A DNA stretch of 64,000 nucleotides from Cristatella mucedo (GCA_009760855.2 WPIO01000073.1:705001-769000); one strand, 5' to 3'; counted from the stretch's first letter, positions 12,330-21,980 are shown. Made by a program: numbers and translations. Notes: generated from the sequence alone by a model not told the origin.

Positions 12330-15300
12330 TCTCTGTCTCTGTCTGTTCCTCTCCCCTCTCTCCTCTCTCCTCTCTCTCTCTCTCTCTCTCGTTCTCTCTC
12401 TCTCTCTCTCTCACTCTCTCTCTAACCACCTCCCCTCACCCAGGTGACAGCCTGGCTGACTGTCGAGTGCCCACTGGCAGGCTCTCGGATGGATGCTGGA
12501 GAGCTTGCCACACAGGGCCTGCCAGTTGCTGGCTCCATTAGTCGATAGAAGGCTGCCGTCCAGCCAATGTAGAGGAGAGCAGCTCTAGGACCACCACCCC
12601 ACCACCGGATGCTTTGTGAGTTTGCTCATTGCCGAACTGCCCCTGCGGCTGGTTTGCCCTGGGTGGCAGTCGGCCTGTATGTTCGAAGTGCATGCCCGGG
12701 CCTGTCTGTTACGGGCCTCGTGCCGTTTGGCCGAGAGCTCCTGCTGCTGCTACCACTGGCAAACATGTCACGATTCCGAAAGTCAGTGTGGCCGTCGGGA
12801 CTTTGTGTGTGACAGTGTTGACATCTGCTTGCCACCCGCAAGCAGTTGCTAGGTCAACAGTCCACTGCAGCCATCGCCGTGCACGCACGTGCGCACGTGC
12901 TTCCGCACTAGGCGGCCGCAGCCTCGACTTCAGTTTTACCTATGGAAAGCGCTACGACGAGATGTCTGTCTGATGAGTCACCTGCCGATCCTACCTCACC
13001 GACTGGCAGTGTTTATCGCCCACCTCGCCCACGATCTCGAGACTTCGGTTATGCTGAGGGAATTTGCGACCTTTGCTGCCACGTGCAACAGCAGTGACGC
13101 CGTGCGGGAGATTGATCGACCACTTCCCTTGAGGACTAGTGTCACGTGCCTTGCATCTGTCGTGGATGTGTCGTACAAGTCGAAGGAGCCACGTGTCCTG
13201 GGCACATAGGCTGGCTAGAGTGGTCTGTTCTGCGTTACAAATAAATAAATAAATATAAGATTGCCTCGGTCGTGTGCTCGAGCCCACGACCTCGGTCATC
13301 GAATGCATTCACCCAGACCTCGGTCATTGAATGCATTCACCTAGGCCTCGGTCGGTCGTTAAAGGCTTAACCATTAATCTTAGCCATTGGGTCAAACCAG
13401 TGCTGCATCACGGAGCTGGTTTGTCCCAGTGGTTAGTGTGCTCGCCCCCGACCAAAGACTGGCCGAGGTCGTGGGCTCGAGTCCCGAGGCACATGTGAAG
13501 CGCCTGAATAGATATTAAGTTCTCTTAGTGTTATATTACACATGATCGATTCCTTCCAAAGGCTTGGCTCATTCGAGCCGGTAATGGCATCCGGACATCC
13601 TTGAATCGGCAAGCATTTCGGTGAATGCATGGCTGGCTGGTGCTGTGACTGCCGAGCAACGGCAACATCGTCTTAGCTACCCACCGGCTATGAATTCACA
13701 CTCTTCGTTCGATGGAGCCCTTGCGCTCGGATCCTTTTTTTTTGTTTTTACTTGTCGGTATGTTCCGGCTTGTGACGTCGAATCTGCATTTTTGGACGAC
13801 CGGACTCGCGTGGCTTGAGCCTAAGATTGCGCAGTTTGTGTGGCCGGTGAAGGTCACACCACGTTCGGCATCCATTGGCTGCTCAAGCACGAGCTGCCTT
13901 TGTGCGTCTGCCTGCCCTTTGTGCTGTGCCGCCTTCCCCGGCCCGGCCCGGCCCGCCCGGGATAGGATTGGATGATTTAGCTGATTTAGCCGAGCTGGTC
14001 TTGCTTGCATAAGTAAGGCTGACAGTTCAAAGCAGAGCTTTATGTGAGGCGCAAATGCTCCAACGTTTATGCTGGCGCTTTGCTGCCGAGGCTGCCGGCT
14101 GATGTGCAGATGTAAGTGCAGTTGAACAGCCTGCCGAGCTTGGCGACTCGACTATGCTATGCAGCCCGGTGAGCGCTTTTTTTCGGGCGGCTTTAAGACC
14201 AGCCAGACCGTCAGAAAATGGTCATCGACTAGCCATTGGGCCATGACTTGAGCTCGGCTCAGCCGGTGGTGGGGGGGGATAAATTGAATGTCGCACATTT
14301 GTTTCCTTCTAGCATTTTAGTGGCTAGTGTGCCTCTGGCTAGCAATGCCTGGTTTCTTTTTCTTGAACGCTCTGAATGGCCTATCCAGCACATCCGCTGA
14401 CAGACAAGCCACGCCCTCCGGCTTGAGGACGTACACAAGTTTGGCTGGGCCCTAACTTGACGCATGCGGCCGTCTACTTTGCCGTCACGGTCGAGCAGGC
14501 AAGCGCTGAATATTTTTATTGCAAGCATATCGGAATGCGCTTTTGTTTGTTGCCTTCAGGCCGACTACACCGCTCCCTCGTCATCGACGGCCGACTACGA
14601 CGTGCCGCGAGCTCTGGGCCGGCAGGAGCCAGCGCTGGCGAACGGTGGAGGCACCGGAGGAGGCGGCACCACTCAATCTATGGCCGACAGCTCGTCGCCA
14701 GGCGGCCCAGAAGCGCTGTACGACGCGCTGCCGCCGACCAGGGGCGTCGCGGCGGCCGGCACGCCTGCGGTAGCAAGCCCTTTCAGGTCGTCGCCGGCGA
14801 TGCCGACGTCGAACCACAAAGCGGCAAGGGATGGTGCCTGGCAGCAGCAGCAGCAGGCGACGGCCATCAGAGACCTGACGTACGATGTGCCGATGAGCCT
14901 GCAGCGGCACGTAGTTGGCGGCGGCGGCACCGACGAGCACTCGGCAAAGAAGGACGCCCTGTCGCGCGGCGCTGCAGCCACTCGCGAGCTCGAGTACGAC
15001 ATACCCGCTGCGCTGGCTCGAATGCGAGCCGGCGGCGGCAGCAGTGCGACGCCCGCTGGCAAGGAGCCGTCGCCTCCGTTGCTCGACTCCGTGTACGATG
15101 TGCCGCCTCAACAGCAGCAGCAGCGGCGGCAGCAGGCAGCAGGCGGCGGCCGGCGCTCGGGCGAGCGGCTTCTCGCTCGCGTCGTCGTCGACGACGTCGT
15201 GGTCGTCGAGCGGCGGCTTCGGTGCCGAGGGCTCGACGAGCTCGGGCACGGCGTCGGCGCGCTCGAGTCTCGAGCTGCTCGACATCTACGACGTGCCGCG

Positions 15301-18300
15301 CTCCGTCGTCGACGGCGGCGGAGGCTGGGCGCAGCGGCACAGCGGCGGCTCGCCCGCCACCGTCACGGACGAGCTGTACGACGAGCTGCCGCAAGGCGGC
15401 TCGAGACCGGTCGCAGGAGGCGGCGCCGGTGGCGGCGGCTCGAGAACCTCCGGCGGCGACTCAAAGGGACGCGTCGGCCACATGAAGGCGAGCGTGGCGG
15501 CGGCAGCCGACAGCGACGTCGTCTACGACGTGCCGCCGCAGGTGGTGCGCGACAGCGGCGGCAGCAGCAGCAGCGGCGGAGGAGGAGGTGTGCCGCTGCC
15601 GGCGGCGGCGTTCTCGTGCAGCTCTCTGCCGGCGGCGGCGGATGGGCTGCCGCTGCAGCTCGACTCGGCCGTCGAGCTGCTGGTCAAGCTGCAGCAGGAT
15701 GCCACGACGGCCCTGTCGCGTCTGCTCGGGCTCTCCGCAAACGAGTCGTGGCGGCGGCGGCACAACCTCGATGCCGTCATGTACGACGTCAAGATGGCGT
15801 GCATCGGCGTGCAGACCAACCTGCAGGAGTTCGTCGACTTTGCTCGAGGCGCCTGCGCCAACGTGGCCCATCGGACGGCGGCATCCGACGGCGGCGACCG
15901 GCCGCTGCTGGCGCACCTCGCCGCCCTGCTGGGCCCCATCGAGGACAAGCTGCAGCTGATCAACAAGAGCATGAAGGCGCTGAGCGGCAGCGCCAAGTGG
16001 CAGGTGTCCCGGCTGGCCGTCGACTTGCCGTCAGGCGGCACCAGGGGCGACGACCTGGACACGATTGTGACGTGCTCGCAGGACGGCCTCGCCGATGCCG
16101 TCGGCCGCCTGTCGGCCCTGATCAAAGCGAACGCTGCGCTGATTTTCAGAAAGCGAGACAGCGCAGGTAACTAGCTGCTCTCTCACTGGCCACCGCCGGC
16201 TGCCACCGCCGCCACATCTTGCAATGCGGCCCGACCGACCAGCGACGCCCGCTGCTTCGCCAGCCGCGGTGGCACGGTGCTGCCTCCGCTGCTAAGTTAG
16301 AAATTAGAAAGGAAGTTAGAAAGTAAGTCAAAAGGGGGACATGAGACGCTCGCCTTTGACGACCGAGATCGTGGGCTCGAGGCCTACAGCGTAGGTTACA
16401 CGCCTGGCCTGGATAGAGGTTAGGTTTTCTTAGGGCGCTCTACAAACACACTAATATATATATATATATATATAATTTATTTGTATAGCGCGCCAAGAGA
16501 ACTTAATCTCTATTCAGGTGCTTAACATATGCCTTGGGGCTCGAGCCCACGACCTCAGCCAGACCTTGGTCGGGGCCAGCACCGTAACCACTGTACCAAA
16601 CCAGCTCGGCGTTCTCTGAGGCCAAGCGTCCCGGTACCGGCGTTAAGGAGGCAGCTGCAGCTGTGGCTGCCACCACCCCTTTGCATGCACCTGCGTCCTC
16701 AGCATCGAGTCAGCCTTTCGGTCACTCCCGCCACCAACGTCACCGCACTGCCGCTCTTGTAGCGGTGCACATCGGCCATGCATGTCGTGCAGCGAAGTGG
16801 CGTGGCTGTGCAGCAAGCAGGCGAGGCCACTGTTAGGGGTGAGTGCGATGTCGACTTCCAAAACGTTTGAGGGCCCCTGAAAGGGGTGCGAGCGAGCGTT
16901 GAATGTCCCCCGTCTCCCTCCCCCTCTCTGTACTGCTTCCAGGAGTCGAATGAGTTGGTGCATTTATGTAAAGCATGCTGCCCCAAGTCTAGTGTTGGGC
17001 TGCTTACTTGTTTTGTTTCACTCGTGCGCACACAGTCGCTCCCGGTTCCCTCTCTTAACAGTAGCTCGCTCTATATGATTATGCGGCCGATGGATGGATG
17101 GATGGAGGGGATCTTGCCTCCCAGACGGTCTGGTCGGCTTTTTTCTCGCTGCTACTTTCTTGGAAGTGTGGCCTTACGATTGTCGGTAGCTTTGGGCCAC
17201 GGGGCAGTTGCTATGTGTGGTAGGGGCAGGCAGCCTAGTGCGTCCCTCCCTAGTGCTGCCTCCTCTCTCCGCTTGCTTGCGAGCACGCCGGGGGTAGGCT
17301 TCACGTGTGGCACACCGAGTGATCGCCACTGCGTTTGCGCGTGCATTCCTTTGCAGCAAATTTAAAGTGCCTAGAAAGAGATGGGATTCTCTGAGGTCGC
17401 TAAAGCGAATGTATCATTATTATTTGGGCGTTGGCGTGCACTCATCGTGCGTGTGTGTGCTCACGTAGGCAGCCGTGTAGCCACTCGGCAGGCGTGTCCG
17501 GTTGGCCAGGCACATGTGTGTGCCCACTCGTCAGCATTCGTGTGCATGCGGCGCTCTCGCTCGCGACCTTGGAGCAAGTGGATGATGGCGCCATTCTTTC
17601 TTCTCCGGCCCTGTGCCGCTCGGGTGTGGCATGCACTTTAAGCGCGAGCAGCAGGGGTTTCACTCCCGGGCTGGGGGACCGACCAGACATTCTTGTGAGT
17701 GCTTTTTGTAGTGGGATGAGGATAGCGCATTCGCTTCTGCACCGGTAGAGCTTCGGCTAATCTGACCGTCGGTAGCATTTACTGGCGTCAGTTCTCTTTC
17801 AGTTGCTGCGGTTCAGTGGTCAAATCCGACGGGTAGGCTAGTTCCCGGCAGACTCACTGCCCTGGGAGGACACAGTGGGGAGGGGAAAGGAGGGGAGTGA
17901 GCAGTCGAGCAGCTGCTGCCTGGGGCTGGCGGTGGGAGCTGAGCCGGCTCCAGCGCTGCATTACAGGTATTTGCCCTTCTGCCCCGAGACCCATTTCACG
18001 GGGATGATGGCACCGAGTGCTGGAGTGTTTTTTGCTGTTAAGAAGTGGGCCCCCTTGACTAATTTGCATTCGCAGTCTCCCTTCGTGGCAGAAAAATACA
18101 TTATGCATTTTTATACTTCATCTCTCTGTCCAGGCGCTGTGCTTTGCATATGCTAGGCCGGCAAATGACGAGTCGTTTTTGCTAGGCTGGAGGAGGGGGG
18201 GTCGCAGGCACTCCTCCCCGCCCTGCCCTGGGGGGCCACCCTGCCCTGGGGGGCTGCCCCGCCCTGGGGGGCCACCCCGCCCTGGGGGGCCACCCCGCCC

Positions 18301-21197
18301 TGGGGGGGCCGCCCCGCCAGGTTTGCCCTCTGCCCGCCCCGCCAGGCTTGCCCTCTGCCCGCAGTGTCTGTGGAACGATTCTGGTGTCTTGCCGGTCACG
18401 AGCGCTCCGTGCTCCTGTGTCAGCCCAGTGAGAGGCTGGCCTGTCGGAGTCGGTAGTTTGGTGGCTGCCGGTAGTTATCTTTTCGGTTGTCATAATGCTC
18501 GCCCTCCACCGTTAGTCTGCATCCAAGCTAGTCCACTGCCCCGGACCAGTGGACGGCACTTCCGAGGCAGCACTTAGCTGCCAAAGATCGAATGAATGGT
18601 TTACCCGACCGTGATCCTGATGTCGTGGTTCGAAAGAGTTCTCGATCCTGGGTAAGCAAACCGTCCACTGATCAGCTGCTAGGGCATAATGGTCTGGCTC
18701 TGGGCCCATGATGATTCATTGACTTGGCCGGGCCGTCTGGCAGAGAACTTGAATAGCTTCAAAGCTAATGACTGCTGGACGGCCTGTTTTTCCAGCCAGC
18801 AGAGGCCTGAGCGTTGCTCAGCATGGTCTGCTCTGCCGGCATCTGCACACACAAGAGAGGGGGGATCGCCGGGTGATCGCCCAGCCGCTGTAGCCACCCT
18901 TGCTGCTGCTTAGCCGGCCATTCGATTGCTCAGACTTACCCTTTGCTACCGGTTATCCATTTAGTTCCGAATAGTGTTGCCTAGGCAACGGATGTCTGGT
19001 GAGCTGGGACTACCGCCTGTACCCCTTAGCCAACTCGGGACTCGATTGCCATTATTATCATCCGATAGCCAGCTGGCCTGGCCTTAATTGCTAAAGCCCT
19101 CAGTTAACTGCAGGCCTGGCCGAATGCAGCCCACTGCTGCTGCAGCAGTGGGCTGCTCTAATATTGACCACGACTGGCACTGCTGGTTCGCCGGTCGGTT
19201 GGCCGGCCACGGACGGCAGGCGATTAGCAGCATAATGCCGAGGAAGCCGGTGGCGCCAGCCTGCCGCCGGATGTGTGTGTCTGCCTGGATGAGATCATCC
19301 TTTGGGCCTCTAATACTAATACTCTGATCTTGTAATGAATGCCAATGCCACTTTGGGCCTGCACACTTCGGCCGAGCGATTAGCACTGTTTAACCGGCTT
19401 TGGGCCCGGTAGGTCCACATTCAATCTGTGCCTTCATTTCGAGAAAGCTCATCGTTTCGCAGCAGCCGACATGGCTCGCTAGCTACTTCGCTGCTGGGTC
19501 TGCACAGCCGTCCGGTCAGCACCTTGCTTTTGTCCTTTCCAGCCGAATCCAAAGTCGCCGGCCTGGCTCTCGATTTGTGATTTGTGTGCACCTGTTTGTT
19601 CCTTCGTCCGTCAGCCGGGCGCTGGTCAGCTTTGCTGTTGGCGATGCGTGCCAGCGATTCTGCAGAGCCAGCAGGCTCGGGCCCCACCCACCCCCACACA
19701 TTGGCCGACAGATCCGGCATGCTTCCTTCGTAGAAATGCCTCCTTCAACATTTCTGTCTACCATTGGCTGCCTTCGGCAAGCTCAAGCTATAGCAAGCCT
19801 CAGTGGTTGAGCCTCGGTGGCTGCCGACAGCACCCGCTCTGCATGCTCTGGTGCTGCTGCTGCTGCTCAGCAGCGCAGGCGGCTCGATTCCTCTTTCGAG
19901 CCGGAATTTCTCATCGTCTTTACGTCCATCGATTTCGTCCTAAGCCACTCGCAAAGCGGCGATCGATTTCGTGTGTATTTGGGAATGGCTCGTCTTGATC
20001 GACTCTGCACACTGCCCTGCCCCTCCTCCTCCACCCCCCCACGGCTCGTCGCATTCGATTCATTCGTCTGTCTCCCTTTTGCCAGCATTCGTTGCCAGCT
20101 CACGGAGCCGCGGTCTGCTTCGCCCACGTGACGGCTCGTTTGACCTTCACCCGGTTCGTTAGTGGATGCCAGCAGCCCTTAGCCGGGTGATCGCTGGCCT
20201 GCCCGCGGTCTCGCTTTGGCGTAGCTGCCAAATCGTCGACGTGACACTTCACTTCGGCTGAGCTCGCGGCGCTGAGGGCAATTGGACCGATACATCGGGC
20301 TGCCGGGAGCAGGCGCTCGCTCAAAGACCCGTGCAAATGGGGACTTGCCTCTTGAGCTGACCGCTTCGACGAACCCCGTTCTCGTCTCAGTCCTGCTGCT
20401 GCCGCCGTCTTGTAGGGAAAGGGCAGCCCATGGTCATCGCACAGCACGAGTCCACCTCCGCCTCGGATCCCGGCTCGACGGCCTGGCGGCCTGGGAGCGG
20501 CAGCAGCAGCTTCACGCCGGTCCGAGGTGGCAGCGGAGGAGGAGGTGGCGGAGGCGTGGCATTGTCGCAGCACCAGGAGTACGACTACATTGAGTTGGAC
20601 GAATGCGACGACCGCAGTCCTGCGGCGCCGGCGCCCTCGCCTCCGCTCGCTGCGCCGACTTTGGCCGGCGACCGGCAGGCATTCCAGCAGCAGCGCTATG
20701 ACGCGCCGCCGCCACTGCTTGGCAACAAGACGCTGTCGAGCGCCGAGCGGCCGTACTCGAACGGCTTCGGCGGTTGTGGCGGCGTGAGCGGCGACGATCG
20801 GCAGTTTCTGTCGTACTACCGCCTGACCATCGGCCCAATCGTGGACTCTGTCGGCGACGCCAACGGGCGTCTGCTGGCCGCCATCAGGCAGTTTGAGCCG
20901 CCACAGCGGCTGGTCGTGCTGAGCAAGGACGTGGTCGTGCTCGCCCACCGGCTCGTCTACATCGGTGAGACGCTGGGCCGCAGTCTGGTGCACGCCGGCA
21001 CGCGCACCGACGTGGCAAACGCCGCCAACGAGCTGTGCAACTGCCTCAAGAACATAATCGTCTCCACGAAGGACATTCTGACGGTCGACCAGTCGCAGAG
21101 CAACAAGGCTCTGCAGGTCATGATCAGCCGAGCGAACGACGTTCAAAGAGCCGTCGCCCGGTTCGAGGTCGCCGTCACGCGGCCCATCGCGACATAG
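4157..21197 (+). CDS. BCAR1: Cas-family (p130Cas/BCAR1-like) docking-protein gene, four exons joined
   Basis: Coding exons are 4157-4165, 7630-7866, 14560-16166 and 20416-21197, with intron phases 0, 0 and 1, all GT-AG. The protein would be about 877 residues, close to vertebrate BCAR1. Order: SH3 domain (residues ~7-62), a YxxP substrate region (~85-410), a serine-rich four-helix bundle (~450-612), a YDYI motif, and a FAT-like C-terminal domain (~743-875). Cas proteins are cytoplasmic scaffolds at focal adhesions. Their SH3 binds FAK and phosphatases, and Src-family kinases phosphorylate the YxxP tyrosines to recruit Crk. Exon 3 needs a one-base frame correction (see its entry). BCAR1 is preferred over NEDD9, EFS or CASS4 mainly because a CFDP1-like gene is next door. 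A pre-duplication single Cas gene is equally possible. Confidence 0.9.
4921..7255. other. Cas intron 1, mostly unannotated
   Basis: Intron 1 runs from 4166 to 7629. This part holds a short TATATATA run near 5057, poly-C/poly-G tracts near 5608-5642 and otherwise ordinary non-coding sequence. No exon with conserved residues was found. Confidence 0.5.
7258..7345 (+). mobile_element. LINE-A tail fragment
   Basis: Matches the family 3' end (gcaaatgta, aaaaagagatcaagtcctct, gagggtgctat) followed by a degenerate ATT/GTT run. Confidence 0.75.
7355..7475 (-). mobile_element. tRNA-derived SINE fragment
   Basis: Reverse-complemented it shows a B box (gggttcgagtccc) preceded by a gtgctcgccct segment shared with SINE-1 and SINE-2 heads. 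The body is degenerate. Confidence 0.6.
7630..7866 (+). CDS. BCAR1: Cas gene exon 2: SH3 domain
   Basis: A 79-codon exon, phase 0 at both ends, with acceptor ctctttgtcgtag and donor GTGAGT. It encodes AKAIYDNVAETPNELAFRKG, then LDGWWVCSF, then KQGIAPGNRLQLL. These are the Cas-type SH3 hallmarks: ALYD-like AIYDN (residues 9-13), the tryptophan pair WW (42-43), and the Pro55 and Asn57 of the ligand groove. The near-identity to the Cas SH3 consensus separates it from other SH3 families. An in-frame TAG sits exactly at the acceptor, so the exon start is well fixed. Confidence 0.97.
7916..7991. repeat. Perfect 25-bp inverted repeat in Cas intron 2
   Basis: Arms 7916-7940 and 7967-7991 are exact reverse complements separated by 26 bp. 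The spacer contains a second copy of the inner arm (actgcaactgccg), so two alternative hairpins can form, one with a 4-nt loop. It begins 49 bp after the exon 2 donor. Confidence 0.95.
7992..8614. other. Cas intron 2, unannotated segment
   Basis: GC-moderate sequence with CTG/CTGC-rich patches. A short local inverted repeat near 8433-8455 (cttccggttgaat / attcaaccgg) is the only structure seen. Confidence 0.4.
8615..8925 (-). mobile_element. LINE-A 3' fragment
   Basis: The minus strand encodes VWNSLPTNVTT and TTFKKKLK, then a 3' UTR and a reversed tail at 8625-8690. The same C-terminal signature appears in all LINE-A copies. Confidence 0.85.
8926..11712. other. Cas intron 2, no gene recognised
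   Basis: About 2.8 kb with CTG/CAG-rich patches, short poly-C runs (9294-9304, 10106-10113, 11466-11477) and many spurious open frames. No residue pattern with conserved spacing or paired splice sites was recognised. Confidence 0.45.
11713..12424. repeat. Long (CT)n pyrimidine tract with higher-order units
   Basis: About 710 bp of pyrimidine-rich sense-strand sequence. Blocks of pure CT alternate with a recurring interruption (gtctctgtctgttcctctcc followed by cctctctcct), seen about six times. This indicates a higher-order repeat grown by unequal exchange. Long SLSLSL or RERERE frames here are not proteins. Confidence 0.97.
12444..13236. other. Cas intron 2, unannotated segment
   Basis: Ordinary intronic sequence after the pyrimidine tract. 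A strong acceptor-like site lies at 12422-12443 (see findings). No conserved exon was recognised. Confidence 0.4.
13237..13418 (-). mobile_element. SINE-1 variant
   Basis: Reverse-complemented it shows an A-box region (ttgacccaatggctaag), B box (gggctcgagcac) and an internal duplication of a gaatgcattca / cctcggtc segment. Confidence 0.7.
13421..13545 (+). mobile_element. SINE-1
   Basis: tggtttgtcccagtggttag (A box) and gggctcgagtccc (B box) lead into catgtgaagcgcctgaatag and attaagttctctta. It is directly opposed to the minus-strand SINE at 13237-13418. Confidence 0.85.
13546..14559. other. Cas intron 2, end
   Basis: About 1 kb without recognised genes, including a short ggcccggcccggcccg run near 13939 and an A/G-poor acceptor region (tttgtttgttgccttcag) that ends at 14559. 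Confidence 0.45.
14560..16166 (+). CDS. BCAR1: Cas gene exon 3: YxxP substrate region and serine-rich bundle, with a frame break
   Basis: Acceptor tttgtttgttgccttcag, donor cag|GTAACT, phase 0 in and phase 1 out. The first part encodes YTAP, YDVP (twice), YDIP and a further YDVP in one frame. From about 15110-15170 the sense continues one base later, giving a Ser/Gly-rich stretch, LELLDIYDVP, VYDVPP and the helical bundle (LDSAVELLVKLQQD, MYDVKMACIGVQTNLQEF, LINKSMKALS). Seven YxxP motifs are visible plus YDAL and YDEL variants, fewer than mammalian p130Cas. With one base skipped the exon is exactly 535 codons plus one base. The break sits in a CAG/CGG tract, so an assembly or sequencing error is most likely. 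A real allele or pseudogenising change is not excluded. Confidence 0.93.
16335..16452 (+). mobile_element. SINE-1
   Basis: gatcgtgggctcgaggcc (B box) leads to cctggatagaggttag and ttcttagggcgctctac, ending at (TA)n. It forms the left half of an inverted pair just past the exon 3 donor. Confidence 0.75.
16453..16474. repeat. (TA)n between opposed SINEs
   Basis: About 20 bp of TA shared as the 3' terminus of two SINE-1 copies in opposite orientation. Confidence 0.9.
16475..16612 (-). mobile_element. SINE-1
   Basis: The plus strand reads the reversed tail (tatagcgcgccaagagaact, ctctattcagg) and reversed B box (gggctcgagccc), then a reversed A-box region (accgtaaccactgtacca). It is tail-to-tail with the copy at 16335. 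Confidence 0.85.
16613..17345. other. Cas intron 3, unannotated segment
   Basis: Contains a short (ATGG)n run near 17090-17103. No exon recognised. Confidence 0.4.
17350..17425 (+). mobile_element. LINE-A tail fragment
   Basis: ttgcagcaaatttaaagtgc, ctagaaagagatgg, ttctctgagg, then ATT repeats: only the extreme 3' end of the family. Confidence 0.8.
18190..18362. repeat. G/C-rich minisatellite in Cas intron 3
   Basis: About five tandem copies of a ~20 bp unit (ccctggggggccaccccgc type) are followed by two copies of a ~24 bp unit (gccaggcttgccctctgcc type). Runs of five to seven G on the plus strand give G-quadruplex potential. Confidence 0.93.
18363..20415. other. Cas intron 3, rest
   Basis: About 2 kb of intron with CTG-rich palindromes (cactgctgctgcagcagtg near 19132-19150) and no recognised exon. 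It ends in the acceptor gccgccgtcttgtag. Confidence 0.45.
20416..21197 (+). CDS. BCAR1: Cas gene exon 4: YDYI motif and FAT-like C-terminal domain
   Basis: The exon begins after cttgtag in phase 1 and joins exon 3 as Gly-Lys-Gly-Gln-Pro; it ends at TAG 21195-21197. A Ser/Pro/Gly linker leads to EYDYIELDECDD, equivalent to the YDYV site in p130Cas that binds the Src SH2 domain. The remaining ~130 residues (DDRQFLSYYRLTIGPIVDSV, LSKDVVVLAHRLVYIGETL, NELCNCLKNIIVSTKDIL, FEVAVTRPIAT) match the Cas C-terminal four-helix, FAT-like domain, which targets Cas to focal adhesions and binds NSP-family proteins. No frame disturbance is seen. The whole C-terminal domain is in one exon. Confidence 0.97.
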
Positions 21198-21331
21198 CCC
21201 CCTCCACACCCCACCACAATCCCTTAACCGCCAGGGGTGGATCGGTTGCTTGGATGGATGGCGTATTACGTATTCCACGAGTTCGTTACTAGGAGTGATA
21301 CAATATGCACTACCGTCGTATATTTGTTTTT

Positions 21332-21337
21332 ATTAAA
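21332..21337 (+). terminator. Probable Cas polyadenylation signal (ATTAAA)
   Basis: ATTAAA lies 135 bp after the stop, followed by TTTTGT. It overlaps an AATAAA on the opposite strand (21329-21334). Confidence 0.55.
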
Positions 21338-21369
21338 ATTTTGTACAGTACATTTACAATTCATTACAG

Positions 21370-21557
21370 TTACCAAGCTGTCTGTCTAGCAGCAGTGGTG
21401 GCAGCAGCAGCAGTGACTTGGCCTGCTGGTCGGCTGCTGTGAGAGCTGCTGCTGCCACTGCTGCCGCTGCTGCTGGAGGTATGCTGCATGTCGGCGACCA
21501 TCCTCGGTGGACGGTTATCAAGAGCGTGTTTGCCTTCGAAGCTGCTCTGGGTGAGTG
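21370..21557 (-). CDS. Possible antisense terminal exon, unidentified
   Basis: On the minus strand an acceptor-like tcattctgggtcaagcactcacccag is followed by an open frame (SFEGKHALDNRPPRMVADMQ, then Ser/Gly/Ala repeats, ending TAARQTAW). A stop at 21370 and an AATAAA 36 bp beyond follow. No protein family was recognised and no upstream exon was found. It may be chance in CTG-rich Cas 3' flank. Confidence 0.2.
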
Positions 21558-21597
21558 CTTGACCCAGAATGATTAGGCTACACCTGCTCTGTCGCAA

Positions 21598-21980
21598 GTC
21601 TCCTGAGTAAACACATTTAGTCCCCCCCCTCGAGCTTCGTGAATTGTTAATAAGAACACAATATCAATCGTGGTGTAAATACTCGGAGTCGCGACTGCTA
21701 TGCATTGTCTTCCTTCTATATGCCTCGCTTGCAATTGGTCGCGAATTCTTATCCGGATCATATATCCAACGTTAAGTGATGGATTACAGTGTTTGCATCG
21801 CTCACGCTGCAAATGACGACATTGTACAGTCACGCTGCAAGGCAAACTGCCCGACGTTCAGTAGGTGCAAGCATGCTGGCAGCTCACAATGTTAGTCACT
21901 AAAATATTCAGCCAAGTGCTAGGCGCGCACTGATTGAGCCTATTATCAGCATACCCTTTCTACTCCCGAGAGAGATGGCA
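21598..21980. other. Intergenic, nothing recognised
   Basis: AT-balanced sequence downstream of the Cas gene. No repeat or coding pattern identified. Confidence 0.4.

Noticed and set aside
11488-12541. Long open frames rich in Arg/Glu or Ser/Leu
   Set aside because: They are translations of the (CT)n tract on both strands and have no coding support.
14464-16170. Single uninterrupted 568-codon frame over exon 3
   Set aside because: After about 15110 it is Arg-rich nonsense, while the conserved Cas sequence is in the next frame. The frame is open only because the GC-rich repeats lack stops.
20100-21278. 392-codon minus-strand frame opposite Cas exon 4
   Set aside because: Antisense shadow of a strongly conserved GC-rich exon; residues show no family pattern.
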